A DNA stretch of 56,869 nucleotides from a virus (IMGVR_UViG_3300030389_001641:1-56869); one strand, 5' to 3'; counted from the first letter of the stretch, positions 1 to 8,716 are shown. Notes: generated by a model from the sequence alone, not told the origin. A program made the numbers and translations.

Positions 1-55
1 CAGAGGTGGCGTTGATCGTTATATCATTTTTAGCACTAAAGCCAAGATAAGGCAT
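1..55 (-). CDS. Fibre protein, first 18 codons (cut by window edge)
   Basis: An ATG at 55-53 overlaps the stop of the next gene in a TAATG junction and opens a frame reading MPYLGFSAKNDITINATS up to base 1. The MPYLG-S start is shared with the large fibre gene whose start is at 56055. If the window is circular, this frame continues without a shift into the open frame at 56869 and gives one 289-residue S74 fibre. Start and frame are seen directly; continuity across the junction is inference. Confidence 0.6.
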   Translation of the reverse strand, partial: MPYLGFSAKNDITINATS

Positions 56-402
56 TATGTGATCTCCATAATAGACAAGCACACATCTGTTGCACCTGTA
101 CCTGTTACACTTAATGTATCTGTGGTTTCCATGACAACTTTGTTTCCTGCAAGTAATTCTAAAGAGGATTGAGCAGGAATCGGAACACTTGTTATTAACT
201 CAACATCTTGATTAGCTTCATCATTATTACCTGCCCTAGCACTTGTATCACTGCTTAGTGTTACAGTTGCATTAATCTGACTTGCTGTTGTATTTCCTAA
301 CACCAGACCTAATATCACAGTGGTTGTGTTACTATCAACAGTGTATATCACATCTGCCGATGTAACCCCTGCTTTTGTTATTACTTTAAATGTGTTTGCC
401 AT
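55..402 (-). CDS. Small virion-associated protein next to the tail fibres
   Basis: 115 residues, rich in Thr, Ser, Val and Ala, with alternating beta-type composition and no membrane segment. It starts at an ATG preceded by AGGA six bases upstream and sits between the 810-residue fibre and the junction-spanning S74 fibre, sharing TAATG with the latter. The position and beta-rich sequence suggest a small structural or tail-assembly protein. I recognise it only as a type often seen beside marine phage fibres; its function is unknown. Confidence 0.7.
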   Translation of the reverse strand: MANTFKVITKAGVTSADVIYTVDSNTTTVILGLVLGNTTASQINATVTLSSDTSARAGNNDEANQDVELITSVPIPAQSSLELLAGNKVVMETTDTLSVTGTGATDVCLSIMEIT

Positions 403-405
403 ATC

Positions 406-2838
406 TTATCCTAATGCTATTGCTAATGCTGTAACATCATCTAATGAAGCAGAGGTTCCCACTTTGGTTGTTACAAATGCTGTTGTTGCTATTTTTGTTG
501 AATTATCTGAAGAGCTTTGTGTAGGTGCTGTTGGATTACCTGTTAAATCTGGAGAAGCAAGTGGAGCTTTTGCATTTAATTGTGTTTGAATTGCAGAGGT
601 AACTCCATCAACATGATTTATTTCAGCCGTTGTAGCAGTAACTCCATCAAGTATATTTAATTCAGCAGCTGTAGCACTAACTGCGGTGGATCCAATAGTT
701 ATACTAGAGGCAGTTAAAGCACCTATAATTAAATTAGCAGCTGCATATCCAGTAGCACTTGTATTTACTGTTGTAGATGGTTCTGTTTGAGTATCACAAA
801 ATAATCTAAAAGTATTGTCAGTTGAGGCATCATAAAAAATACCAGCATATTTTGTTGTGCTTGATTCTACGTATTTACCTGCTAAACCAAAATCTGTGTT
901 ATTGGCACTATTGTTATTAGATAATATATTAAAGTTATCATTTGTGGTCACAGCACCTGTTTGTGTGGTTGTACCAGATACAGTTAAGTTTCCTGTAACT
1001 GTAAGATTATTACTTACTGTAACATCGTTAGGTAAACCAATTGTTATCGTTCCAGAACTCTCTGCAACATCAACTTCATTACTCGTTCCAGAAAATGTTA
1101 TTGTTCCACCTAACGCAGTAGCAGTTGTATTAGAACCATCTGATACTGTAATTGAACTATTAGCTAGTTTAGAATTAGCGATAGAACCTGCTAACATAGA
1201 ATTTTCTACTGAACCACTTGCTATTGTCAAAGCTCCATTTGAAGCTATGGTTGCATCACCACTTACTTTACTGAAAACGTAAGTTGGTACTCTTGATATA
1301 GCAGCTTTTCTTTCTGTTCCATTAGCACCATCGTCTACTATAATTAAATCTGCGTCTTCTAAATCTGCACCTATGTCCGTAGCACCATCTATATCTAGTG
1401 CGCCTATATCTACTTTATCTGCTGTAGATATTGTACTTAATTTAGAATCAGCTATTGAACCTGCTAATTGTGTATTACTAACACCACCAGATTTAATACT
1501 TACCGCACCAGAACTAACACTAAAATCAGCTGACGCAAAAGAAGCAACACCTTTACTACTCGTACTAGCGTCATCTCCAGCAACAGTAATTGTAGTACCA
1601 GTAGCAGAAGTGCTTATACCAGAACCACCTGACACTGTTAAAGTTTCAGAACCAAGCGCAACATCTATTGTTCCACTATCAGTGGTCGCATCTAAATCTT
1701 GTGAAGTAATGTCGGAAGTAAGTGCAATTGTTCCTGCAGTAGCAGGAAGTGTTAGGGTTATATTACCACTAAAATCTGAATGTGCAGGTGCTTGAAGTCT
1801 AGCTCTATGAGCATTAGATGATTCACAATAAAAGTCTACATAAGACTGAGTGCCACCATTTTTTATTGAAATTGCACCTTGTGATATACTTACACCACTA
1901 GCTCCACCAAAAGTTGCAGTGCCAGTAATAGCAGGACTTGCTATTGTTGTAGATGCACCACTAATCGTAGGACTTGTAAGTGTCTTATTTGTAAGAGTAT
2001 CTGTAGTTGTTTTACCTACTAAAGTGTCGGTTTTTGCAGGTAAAGTGATCGTAACATTACCACTAAAAGCTGAGTGAGCAGGAGCTTGTAGTTGAGCATA
2101 ATGTGCATTTGAAGATTCGCAATAAAACCTAACGTAAGATTGAACACCACCATTTTTAATGGATATAGCACCTTGAGAAATATCTACACCATTTGAACCA
2201 CCAATTTGAGCTGTACCGCTGATAGTAGGACTTGAAATTGTTGGTGTTGTTAGTGTTTTATTTGTAAATGTTTCTGTTAAGCTAGTTGTAGCTATCGTGC
2301 TTGTAGAGTTTGGTAACGTAATTGTAGGGTTACCAGAAAAGTTTGCATGAGCAGGTGCTTGTAATCTTGCGTAGTGTGCATTATTAGACTCACAATAAAA
2401 ATCTATATAGGATTGAACACCACCATTTTTAATTTTTATTGCACCTTGAGAAATTTGTATGCCATTAGTAGAACCTCCATTTACACCCAAAGCTCCTGTC
2501 AATTCTACATTACCACTACCATCAAGAAACACAGATTTCTCTGCAGGATACGTCATAAACACTTGTTTAGTGCCTGTACCTAAATTTACCGCACTACCGG
2601 AGTTGGAGCTTTCTAATATAGTGGTTCTAGTGAGAGTAGTTCCACTTGATGCAAAGGTTCCTAATCCAACTTCAAATTCATTATTAGTATCGTCAATAAT
2701 AGCATAGTAAGTGGTATCAGCATTAGAAAGAACAGAAGTAAAAGTTTGAAAGTTACTAACAGCACCAGCAAGAGTTATTGCTCCTGTACCCGTTGTTGTC
2801 GTAGTTTCCTTTACTCTATCTTTTAAAACTAAGGCCAT
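406..2838 (-). CDS. Tail fibre with internal repeats (810 aa)
   Basis: Large, low-complexity beta-type protein rich in Thr, Ser, Gly and Ala. Residues about 1-110 form an N-terminal module with a YPAEKSV.LDGSGN stretch common in phage fibre attachment regions. Residues 128-365 hold three copies of a ~49-residue unit (SQGAI.IKNGG...SY..FYCES.NAH...LQAPAH..FSGN), separated by linkers containing TNKTLT-SPTIS. The remainder is a long Ser/Thr-rich shaft and lacks a recognisable S74 chaperone domain. Its start overlaps the stop of the upstream gene (TAATG). Probable role: host recognition or a tail-spike-like shaft, acting on the outside of the virion. Which end binds the virion is inferred. Confidence 0.85.
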   Translation of the reverse strand: MALVLKDRVKETTTTTGTGAITLAGAVSNFQTFTSVLSNADTTYYAIIDDTNNEFEVGLGTFASSGTTLTRTTILESSNSGSAVNLGTGTKQVFMTYPAEKSVFLDGSGNVELTGALGVNGGSTNGIQISQGAIKIKNGGVQSYIDFYCESNNAHYARLQAPAHANFSGNPTITLPNSTSTIATTSLTETFTNKTLTTPTISSPTISGTAQIGGSNGVDISQGAISIKNGGVQSYVRFYCESSNAHYAQLQAPAHSAFSGNVTITLPAKTDTLVGKTTTDTLTNKTLTSPTISGASTTIASPAITGTATFGGASGVSISQGAISIKNGGTQSYVDFYCESSNAHRARLQAPAHSDFSGNITLTLPATAGTIALTSDITSQDLDATTDSGTIDVALGSETLTVSGGSGISTSATGTTITVAGDDASTSSKGVASFASADFSVSSGAVSIKSGGVSNTQLAGSIADSKLSTISTADKVDIGALDIDGATDIGADLEDADLIIVDDGANGTERKAAISRVPTYVFSKVSGDATIASNGALTIASGSVENSMLAGSIANSKLANSSITVSDGSNTTATALGGTITFSGTSNEVDVAESSGTITIGLPNDVTVSNNLTVTGNLTVSGTTTQTGAVTTNDNFNILSNNNSANNTDFGLAGKYVESSTTKYAGIFYDASTDNTFRLFCDTQTEPSTTVNTSATGYAAANLIIGALTASSITIGSTAVSATAAELNILDGVTATTAEINHVDGVTSAIQTQLNAKAPLASPDLTGNPTAPTQSSSDNSTKIATTAFVTTKVGTSASLDDVTALAIALG
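1744..2457 (-). repeat. Three tandem ~49-codon modules within the 810-aa fibre
   Basis: Units at residues 128-176, 219-267 and 317-365 (spacing 91 and 98 codons) share the SQGAI.IKNGG and LQAPAH cores. The DNA is similar but diverged, so these are old rather than fresh duplications. They probably represent stacked shaft or host-binding domains. Confidence 0.75.
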
Positions 2839-3275
2839 TACGCAATCCTTATGATCGCATTACTCGCATCTGCTGTTGGAAAAACAATCGTAAAATCACC
2901 GCTATTAGCCGATTTGTTTGCACCAAAATCTAATATAGCAACTGCAGGATCACCAGAAGCAGTGTCATTAAATATCAAAGCTCCTCTTACGTTAGATATG
3001 GTAACACTTGAAAAGGTTTCGTCAGCAAAATCAACAATAGCCGTTGTTCCACTTGAAGTTGGAGTCACTGGATTAAGTGCTTGACCTTTAGCAGTGTAAT
3101 TAGTTCCACTTATTTCATTACTAGTAGTGTAGGCCGTAGTTGAAGCAGTAAAACTAGCGTTATTATCATATAAAGCTATGTTAAAGGTATTACCACCAGA
3201 AGAACTAAAATTATGAACTCCTTTTAACAATTCTACTTTAAAAGATGTGCATAAAAAATTTCCAGAAAAAGCCAT
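2838..3275 (-). CDS. Small tail or fibre-associated structural protein
   Basis: 145 residues beginning MAFSGNFLCTSFKVELLKG, with a beta-rich, Ser/Thr/Ala-rich body and an IVFPTADASNAIIRIA end. Both ends use TAATG junctions, so it is coupled to the fibre below and the 97-residue protein above. Proteins starting this way are common immediately upstream of marine phage fibres; a baseplate or fibre-connector role is likely but not demonstrable from sequence. Confidence 0.7.
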   Translation of the reverse strand: MAFSGNFLCTSFKVELLKGVHNFSSSGGNTFNIALYDNNASFTASTTAYTTSNEISGTNYTAKGQALNPVTPTSSGTTAIVDFADETFSSVTISNVRGALIFNDTASGDPAVAILDFGANKSANSGDFTIVFPTADASNAIIRIA

Positions 3276-3568
3276 TATAATCTCCTTATATACTCTGCCA
3301 ATTTTATATTACCAGAATCTTTAATAGCATTATATACAGTAGTTCTATCACTTTTAATAGCCTCTTTCATATAATGAGCAATTACTTTTTCTAAACTATT
3401 TTTATATTCTCTAGCTTGTTCTTGAATCGCAGGATGTGCTGAATCAGATATAGATATAATTTTGTCTACACATCTTTTTGCTACCTCCTCTGGTGTAAAT
3501 CCCCTATTGTCTATTGTTTTAATACCAACAGAAAAATCTTTCGACATATTCAAAGCATCTGTAATCAT
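3275..3568 (-). CDS. Conserved phage protein of unknown function (97 aa)
   Basis: Mostly helical by composition, with a central DKIISISDSAHPAIQEQA region and an RTTVYNAIKDSG..KLAEYIRRL tail. I recognise this pattern from many marine myo- and podoviruses, where it lies in the structural region, but no function is known to me. ATGA overlap with the upstream adaptor gene and TAATG with the downstream gene indicate translational coupling. A TTG or ATG start other than 3568 is possible, since a second ATG lies eight codons in. Confidence 0.75.
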   Translation of the reverse strand: MITDALNMSKDFSVGIKTIDNRGFTPEEVAKRCVDKIISISDSAHPAIQEQAREYKNSLEKVIAHYMKEAIKSDRTTVYNAIKDSGNIKLAEYIRRL

Positions 3569-4212
3569 GTTTTTTGCCTTCTAATTAAACCAGTTCTATA
3601 GGTATCAGAAACTTCATTAGCTTCACCAAGACTTTTTACTCTCGATAACGCTTCAGTAAACTTAGAATTATACGCACTAAGAACATCTTGTTCACCTTTC
3701 ATGTATATATAGGCTTCAACTAAAGAACCATACAAAAGAGCCACTTCTGCATTTTCACTAATCCAAGTAGTGCCACTATCCGCTCCTGCAGTTAAACTTG
3801 CGGGTCGATAAAAGTAACTTAACGTTGTTGTAAAATTAGCATTTGGAGTTGGAGCTAGTATAAAGTTATCTACATCAAATTGAGCATAATATTTAGGAAC
3901 ACCTGTAGTAGAAGAGTCTGGTGTATACGTTTGAATAAAATCTAAATCTTTAAACAACAAAAATTCTATATTACTGCTGTTTGTTATACTCAAAGAATAA
4001 GGTGCTATAAAATCAGTAGGACAAGCAAGAAATCTATTTCCAGAAGACATTGAACCCGCAGCATTTTTCCTAAAATAATTTAGTTGTACAGACTTAAATA
4101 TTCTTTCTTCTGCTAATCTTATAAAATTATTAAGATTAGAAACAAAATTGGTTTCATCATTTTGTGTATAGTCTTGTATAGCTGATTTTAAAGTAGCAAG
4201 AGTAAAGCTCAT
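3565..4212 (-). CDS. Head-tail adaptor / tail-machine protein
   Basis: 215 residues, starting MSFTLATLKSAIQDYTQNDE, then NNFIRLAEERIFKSVQLNYFRK and LACPTDFIAPYSL..., a pattern typical of a recurrent phage adaptor-like family in podoviruses. The second half carries repeated Ala/Tyr-rich helical text (ALLYGSLVEAYIYMKGEQDV). It lies beside a P22 gp4-like protein, so the pair probably lines the portal exit and stabilises packaged DNA. Function by family resemblance and position, not by a catalytic motif. ATGA overlaps on both sides. Confidence 0.7.
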   Translation of the reverse strand: MSFTLATLKSAIQDYTQNDETNFVSNLNNFIRLAEERIFKSVQLNYFRKNAAGSMSSGNRFLACPTDFIAPYSLSITNSSNIEFLLFKDLDFIQTYTPDSSTTGVPKYYAQFDVDNFILAPTPNANFTTTLSYFYRPASLTAGADSGTTWISENAEVALLYGSLVEAYIYMKGEQDVLSAYNSKFTEALSRVKSLGEANEVSDTYRTGLIRRQKT

Positions 4213-4514
4213 GATGTTGTCACCGTAACTTCCCCTACTTTAGAAATACCTCGTATTAAAGTAGCATTAGGAGTTTCCACTGTGTCTTTATTTACAAAAA
4301 CTTTAAGTGTCTCCCTAGTGTCTGGTCTCGGTTCTCGTAAAGATTCTGGATCAGCAGGTTGTTTTTTTGGATGAAGTTGAGGATGTTTTTCTTCAAATTC
4401 ATCTGGACCTACAATCAAACCATTCCATTCCTTCTTCATATCTCTTAATCTGTACCTAAATCCAGATCTATCTGATATACCAAAAGCATTTTTATTAGAA
4501 GCATATCGTGTCAT
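4209..4514 (-). CDS. Virion-associated small protein (SDRSGFRYR motif)
   Basis: 101 residues. The N-terminal half reads FGISDRSGFRYRLRDMKKEW followed by NGL.VGPDEFEEKHPQLHP, a conserved motif seen in small structural-region proteins of many marine phages. The C-terminus ends GEVTVTTS, much like the end of the 44798-45091 protein (GSVTVTT). No Cys pairs or nuclease motif are visible. It sits between two adaptor proteins and is coupled to both by ATGA and TAATG overlaps, so a tail or neck role is likely. Confidence 0.7.
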   Translation of the reverse strand: MTRYASNKNAFGISDRSGFRYRLRDMKKEWNGLIVGPDEFEEKHPQLHPKKQPADPESLREPRPDTRETLKVFVNKDTVETPNATLIRGISKVGEVTVTTS

Positions 4515-5179
4515 TATAACCTCAAATACTGCATATCAGGTTGTAGTTTTAAAGAAACTCGATCATCATCCTCTGCTGCGGCTCTTTGAAACTCTTCTTC
4601 ATATACTGTTTTCAATAACTGAACTCTTTCTGGAGATCGTTTCATTGAAATATAATAAGCCAAACCTGCGACTAAACAAGGGTAAAAACGAAAAGGTAAA
4701 TCTAATGTGTTTACTTGTGCATCCGCATCATCCATTCTGGTAATAGCATCATAAATAATTGTGTCTGTACTATTTTCTGGAATAGGCCATATTTTTAAAT
4801 TAGGTGTTAACTGTCTATCTAAAAAATATTGTGTGGGTCTTCCTTGTGTTGTTTTAGTAGGAATGGCTAAAAAAGCATCTCTACTTATCCTTTGCATGGT
4901 TAAATCTGTACCACTTCTTCTTACAACAGCAGATAGCACATCAATAACATCTGTACCCAAATCATATTCACCATCAGCCAAAGTTAGACTTAACGTTCTT
5001 TGTTTGATTGTCCATTGATTTAAACCTCTGTTCGCCCATTCTGCTAATAAAAGATTTAAAGATCTTTTGGCACTTTTTAAATCATACCCTGTACGAACCT
5101 CTATACCACAACGTTCATAAGCTTCTTCGATATATTCTGCTACATCTAATTCAAAATCTTTGCTTCCAGAAACTGCCAT
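4514..5179 (-). CDS. P22 gp4-like head-completion / DNA-stabilisation protein
   Basis: 221 residues with the family signature EEAYERCGIEVRTGYDLKSA followed by KRSLNLLLAEWANRGLNQWT and a later LAYYISMKRSPERVQLL helix. In P22-type phages gp4 binds below the portal, closes the packaged head and connects to the tail hub. Length is in the range of the family. It lies just downstream of the capsid block and upstream of a second adaptor, as expected for head completion. No lysozyme catalytic residues (which P22 gp4 has) were identified with confidence. Confidence 0.75.
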   Translation of the reverse strand: MAVSGSKDFELDVAEYIEEAYERCGIEVRTGYDLKSAKRSLNLLLAEWANRGLNQWTIKQRTLSLTLADGEYDLGTDVIDVLSAVVRRSGTDLTMQRISRDAFLAIPTKTTQGRPTQYFLDRQLTPNLKIWPIPENSTDTIIYDAITRMDDADAQVNTLDLPFRFYPCLVAGLAYYISMKRSPERVQLLKTVYEEEFQRAAAEDDDRVSLKLQPDMQYLRL

Positions 5180-5182
5180 TAC

Positions 5183-5449
5183 TTACCAGCTTTCTTTTTT
5201 ACCTTCTTCTTTTTCTTCTTTAAAGGAGGTTTTGATATTTGTTTCTTCATCTGTAATCTTGAAATCACCATAAGAGTTTTTCCTTTGTATAAAATCTTCC
5301 CACAGAGGTGTTAGCATTTCATGGTTTGCGCTTACTTGGACAGCCATAACTTCTGTTCTTTTATCTACAGAAATTAAAGTTGCGACTATCCAAGCAATCG
5401 CACCAAAACTACACGATATTGTTACACCTACAATAATCTCTTTTGTCAT
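5183..5449 (-). CDS. Small membrane protein with acidic/basic tail
   Basis: 88 residues from the ATG at 5449, two bases after the upstream stop (a TTG two codons earlier is less likely). Residues 4-27 form one hydrophobic segment (KEIIVGVTISCSFGAIAWIV...), followed by a soluble, Glu/Lys-rich tail ending KEEGKKESW. One N-terminal transmembrane helix with a charged C-terminal domain resembles small phage lysis or superinfection proteins such as spanin subunits, but its place among head-tail genes gives no firm assignment. Confidence 0.65.
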   Translation of the reverse strand: MTKEIIVGVTISCSFGAIAWIVATLISVDKRTEVMAVQVSANHEMLTPLWEDFIQRKNSYGDFKITDEETNIKTSFKEEKEEGKKESW

Positions 5450-5451
5450 GA

Positions 5452-5853
5452 TCAATAGTTCTTACGCATGGCTAAGATAACAGTGTATGTATCTGTATTA
5501 TCGTGACCAACTGTTGTAAACTGAATATCTCCAGTTTTACCACTACCAGCATTATTTGGTAATCCACCAAAACTTCTATAATCGTGGTGTCCACTTTGAT
5601 TTTCACCAAGTTGTATAGCTAAAACGTCAGAAGTAGCATCAAAAAAGATACTTACTTTCATTCCAGTACACTGCCACCAGATTTGTTGAATAGAAACTCC
5701 AGTACAAGTTGCTCCATCCGTGCCTTTTGATAATGCACTAACATCAACTTTAGTAACGGCACTCTCTCCAGTGCCATCACTGATATTAGTAAATTTCATC
5801 ACGACTTCTTTGGGACCATCTAGGATTGTTTGACTTGCAACTGCATCAGCCAT
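5452..5853 (-). CDS. Small structural protein (133 aa)
   Basis: Beta-rich protein starting MADAVASQTILDGPKEVVMK, with a WWQCTGMKVSIFFDATSD centre and a SGHHDYRSFGGLPNN segment. It is found between the decoration-like 208-residue protein and the gp4-like adaptor, a usual place for small capsid or neck proteins in marine podoviruses. No enzyme motif or membrane segment. Function not assignable beyond virion-associated. Confidence 0.7.
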   Translation of the reverse strand: MADAVASQTILDGPKEVVMKFTNISDGTGESAVTKVDVSALSKGTDGATCTGVSIQQIWWQCTGMKVSIFFDATSDVLAIQLGENQSGHHDYRSFGGLPNNAGSGKTGDIQFTTVGHDNTDTYTVILAMRKNY

Positions 5854-5869
5854 ATTTTTCTCCTATTAA

Positions 5870-6496
5870 TTAAGCTTCATACCCAAAAAGTTCTATGAGT
5901 AACTTTCCTGCTGTGTAATCGGCATTTGTTGTAGCACCAAGAGTTAGGTATAAAAACTCATCTGCTGCTGGTACGGCTGAAAATGTAACAACAGTACCTA
6001 GTGCAAGATCTCCTGAGTTTACTAGTAGAGTTTCTGTTAAATCAGAAATCGCTCCATCTTCAACACCAGTTCCCTCTGTAGCAGAGTGTACGTTGATATC
6101 TGGATCACCACCCGTAGGAGCTTCAAAACAAGTCATTCTACCCGCAAGTATTGTACCATTTCTAGCTGCCGTAATCTGTCCTATGTGACATACGTTAGAT
6201 GTTCCATCTACACCGATAATATCACCATTTGCTGTTGATCTAAGACCTGTTAAATCAATAAGAATACTAGTCTTGATGATACCACCTTCTCTAATTACAG
6301 AGCTTCTGTAAATGGTTCCAGTTCCACCAGTAATACCAGTTCCAGCTTCAGTAGCCATTGTGTTAGCATCTAAAGAAGTAAATCCCGCAGAGCTAATAGA
6401 CATTTGTGTGGTTTCAGTACCCGTTGATGCTGCTGTAGCTATTGAACTATAACCACCTTCAGAACGTAAAGTACCTTTAAAAGTTGTATTTGCCAT
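5870..6496 (-). CDS. Putative capsid decoration or head protein
   Basis: 208 residues beginning MANTTFKGTLRSEGGYSSIA, a start shared by many small head-associated proteins that follow the major capsid gene in marine phages. Composition is Gly/Thr/Ala-rich and beta-like, without Cys clusters or membrane segments. It is the first gene after the terminator behind the capsid gene, so it may be transcribed from read-through. The role as capsid-stabilising or decorating protein is inferred from position and composition. Confidence 0.7.
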   Translation of the reverse strand: MANTTFKGTLRSEGGYSSIATAASTGTETTQMSISSAGFTSLDANTMATEAGTGITGGTGTIYRSSVIREGGIIKTSILIDLTGLRSTANGDIIGVDGTSNVCHIGQITAARNGTILAGRMTCFEAPTGGDPDINVHSATEGTGVEDGAISDLTETLLVNSGDLALGTVVTFSAVPAADEFLYLTLGATTNADYTAGKLLIELFGYEA

Positions 6497-6578
6497 TTAT
6501 TTTCTCCTGTCTTTAAACGTCAGTTACACAGTGTAACTGTCAGGCATTAACAGTATAGGATAGTTTCTAAAAAAAATA

Positions 6579-6600
6579 AAGGGGCGATTATTCGCCCCTT
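6579..6600 (-). terminator. Intrinsic terminator behind the major capsid gene
   Basis: Perfect 9-bp stem AAGGGGCGA / TCGCCCCTT (6579-6587 with 6592-6600) and a 4-base loop. On the minus strand it is followed directly by TTTATTTTTTTT (6571-6578 and below). It lies about 60 bases after the capsid stop in a 160-base gap, and would raise capsid messages relative to downstream tail genes. Confidence 0.8.
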
Positions 6601-6637
6601 AAAGTTGGAGGCGATTATTCGCCCCTTGGAGTTGGAG
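6584..6637. repeat. 27-bp tandem duplication of half the terminator
   Basis: Bases 6584-6610 and 6611-6637 are adjacent copies of GCGATTATTCGCCCCTT plus a ten-base tail ending AGTTGGAG, differing at two positions. The upstream copy (in minus-strand order) keeps only a short GGCGA/TCGCC hairpin and no T-run. Confidence 0.85.
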
Positions 6638-6656
6638 GTAAATTATGAATTACTAA

Positions 6657-7568
6657 TTATGCCCCAGGTGAACCGAAAACACAACGAGGATCTGAAAAAC
6701 CAAATGAATATCTTTCTCTGGCTTTATATCTCATATTTCCAGTATCAAAATCTGCTTCCATTTGTGTAGCTAATGGAACTCTTTCAAAATGAATAAAACC
6801 TCTTGGAGTATCTGTCATAATGAAAAAAGCATCAGTATCTGTTAAAAAGTCATTAACAGCATAACCTTCAGCTAACATACCCATGTTTTGATGTGCGTTA
6901 ACATCATTATCAGCAGTTCCAGGACGTAGAGAAGACTTCATCAATCTTTCCGCAACAAATTGTAATTGTCTTGGAATAACAAGTTTCATACCACGTAATG
7001 CAACAATCATACCACGTTCATCAACAAAACCTGCGATATTAATCAAAGCATCTTCGAGAGATGTTTCGTTAAGATCAGCAGCAGTAGTTGGTTCATTGGC
7101 AAATGTTCCACCATTTGTTAATGGATGATCGGTAGCACATAAAGCTTTACCGTCACCACCAGCAGAAGCACCACCAGTAAAAGCATTATTTAAAATTGCT
7201 GCTGCTTTAACTTGTTTTGTATGTGCCATGGAACGAGCTAATGCTCTTGTGTATCTTGAAGATAGTCTATCATAAAGATTATCTTCCACTGCTTCTTCTG
7301 TAATAGAGAAAGCAAGTGCGATAGTCTCATGATTATATCTTGCTGTAAATGCTTCACTAGCATCGTCAAAAGATACAGCAGAACCTTCAGATTTGGTCGG
7401 TGCTGCTCCAAAACCAGAAAGCATTACTTCTTCTTCAAAGGAACGATCCGATGTTTCAGTAGTAAAAATCTCTGAGTGTTGATTTTCATACCTAGCGTAC
7501 TCCATGCCAAACAAGGCATTAAGACCAGGCTCTAGTTCTTTAGCTAATTGCGCTCTTGATATAGCCAT
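6657..7568 (-). CDS. Major capsid protein
   Basis: 303 residues. Characteristic segments are ELEPGLNALFGMEYARYENQ, then the HSEIF-TETSDRSFEEEVMLSGFG stretch, LAFSITEEAVEDNLYDRLSS and a C-terminal DFDTGNMRYKARERYSFGF. This matches the phage capsid family often labelled Mu gpT-like major head subunit, which adopts the HK97 fold. It lies after scaffold and two head proteins and is followed by a strong terminator, as expected for the most abundant product. No N-terminal delta domain or maturation protease gene is evident; the separate scaffold protein would substitute. Confidence 0.85.
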   Translation of the reverse strand: MAISRAQLAKELEPGLNALFGMEYARYENQHSEIFTTETSDRSFEEEVMLSGFGAAPTKSEGSAVSFDDASEAFTARYNHETIALAFSITEEAVEDNLYDRLSSRYTRALARSMAHTKQVKAAAILNNAFTGGASAGGDGKALCATDHPLTNGGTFANEPTTAADLNETSLEDALINIAGFVDERGMIVALRGMKLVIPRQLQFVAERLMKSSLRPGTADNDVNAHQNMGMLAEGYAVNDFLTDTDAFFIMTDTPRGFIHFERVPLATQMEADFDTGNMRYKARERYSFGFSDPRCVFGSPGA

Positions 7569-7579
7569 TATTAAGTCTC

Positions 7580-8224
7580 CTATACGCCAGTCGTAGAAAC
7601 AGTGCCTTGTGCAATACTTCCGTTAGGAGCATTGAAATGGTTGTTTATACGAACAATTAAAGGGATACCAGCAACAGTAAAATCAGAATTATCAGGATCA
7701 TCTTGAATACCCATAATTCTGAGAGCATGAGTGTTGGTGGTTGCTATGGTATTTAAATCTGCTGTTGCAGAAGAAATACCAGTTGTAGTAGATCCACTAT
7801 TTCCAGTAGCCATTTGTATATTTGCAAAAACAGCAGCTCTAATTTCAGCTTCTGTGTTAGCAGCTGAAACTACATTAGAGGTTGCAATTGTAAATAACTG
7901 CATCGGATCATCGTGCAGAAAAGCTCTCACAGGAAAGTTCGAGTCTGCACCAGAACCTGGCCAGAAATTTGAAAATACTGTTTCTCCAGTGGTTGACGAA
8001 ACATACTCACAACCATTGAAAACTCCGACAATAGAAACTGTTCCACCAGCTGCTGCTTGTAGATCATCTATAAATCCAGTAGCCAGAGGTATGACAGCCA
8101 TACCTTGAAAAATAGGATTAGAGTTATCAGAGGCTATGCGATATTCGGTCAAACCATTAGAGTTGGTGCTTTGACCAATTTTTCCAATCGGTCTTAAACC
8201 GAAGGCTCCATTAGAATTTGCCAT
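7580..8224 (-). CDS. Head-associated protein (214 aa)
   Basis: Begins MANSNGAFGLRPIGKIGQST and continues with IFQGMAVIPLATGFID and FWPGSGADSNFPVRAFLHDD, features of a family regularly placed directly upstream of the major capsid gene in marine phages. Beta-rich, without membrane segments. Probably a capsid-stabilising or decorating protein; the exact role is unknown to me. It is separated from the capsid gene by 11 bases, so both should be expressed at similar levels. Confidence 0.75.
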   Translation of the reverse strand: MANSNGAFGLRPIGKIGQSTNSNGLTEYRIASDNSNPIFQGMAVIPLATGFIDDLQAAAGGTVSIVGVFNGCEYVSSTTGETVFSNFWPGSGADSNFPVRAFLHDDPMQLFTIATSNVVSAANTEAEIRAAVFANIQMATGNSGSTTTGISSATADLNTIATTNTHALRIMGIQDDPDNSDFTVAGIPLIVRINNHFNAPNGSIAQGTVSTTGV

Positions 8225-8249
8225 TTTTATCTCCTATAGCAAAATGAAT

Positions 8250-8708
8250 TTATTCGGAGTCACCTTTGCGACCTCCGAAGGTTACACGACTTTGCCGACT
8301 ATTTTCAATCGGCATTGAAGGATGTTGCTCCTTCATTAAGTCCTGATCTACAGCTTTCATCTGTTCTCGGGTCCGACCCCGGTAATATTCGGTTCGCTCT
8401 TCTGCTGTCTCTTCAGGTATTCTAGCGAGCATTAGGCCCCCATTTCCTATTACTCCTGCGTGTTTGCCATCTTCAATGGTAGCAAAATCATTAGTATCAT
8501 ATTCGTCACTACGAACAGCTTCCCAACCTTCACGTAATTTTGTGTGAACATTTATGGAATCGTCTTCGCCTCTAACGGATGTTCTTATCCAACGATGTTT
8601 ATACCCTTCTTTGGCTACAGGAGCAGCTAATCTGCTTGGAGGGGCCCAAGGTTTTCTTCTAGTAGTTTTTTCACGACTTTGTGATGACCGTTCTGTTCTA
8701 TCTGCCAT
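8250..8708 (-). CDS. Conserved head-module protein
   Basis: 152 residues from the ATG at 8708, chosen over one four codons earlier because GAGG lies six bases upstream. Signature segments are RRKPWAPPSRLAAPVAKEGY then KHRWIR..VRGEDD, LREGWEAVRSDEYD, IEDGKHAGVIGNGGLMLARI and a C-terminal SRQSRVTFG. This family is widespread in marine phages between scaffold and capsid genes. Very charged and probably partly disordered. Structural or assembly role inferred from position. Confidence 0.75.
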   Translation of the reverse strand: MADRTERSSQSREKTTRRKPWAPPSRLAAPVAKEGYKHRWIRTSVRGEDDSINVHTKLREGWEAVRSDEYDTNDFATIEDGKHAGVIGNGGLMLARIPEETAEERTEYYRGRTREQMKAVDQDLMKEQHPSMPIENSRQSRVTFGGRKGDSE

Positions 8709-8716
8709 AATAATCC

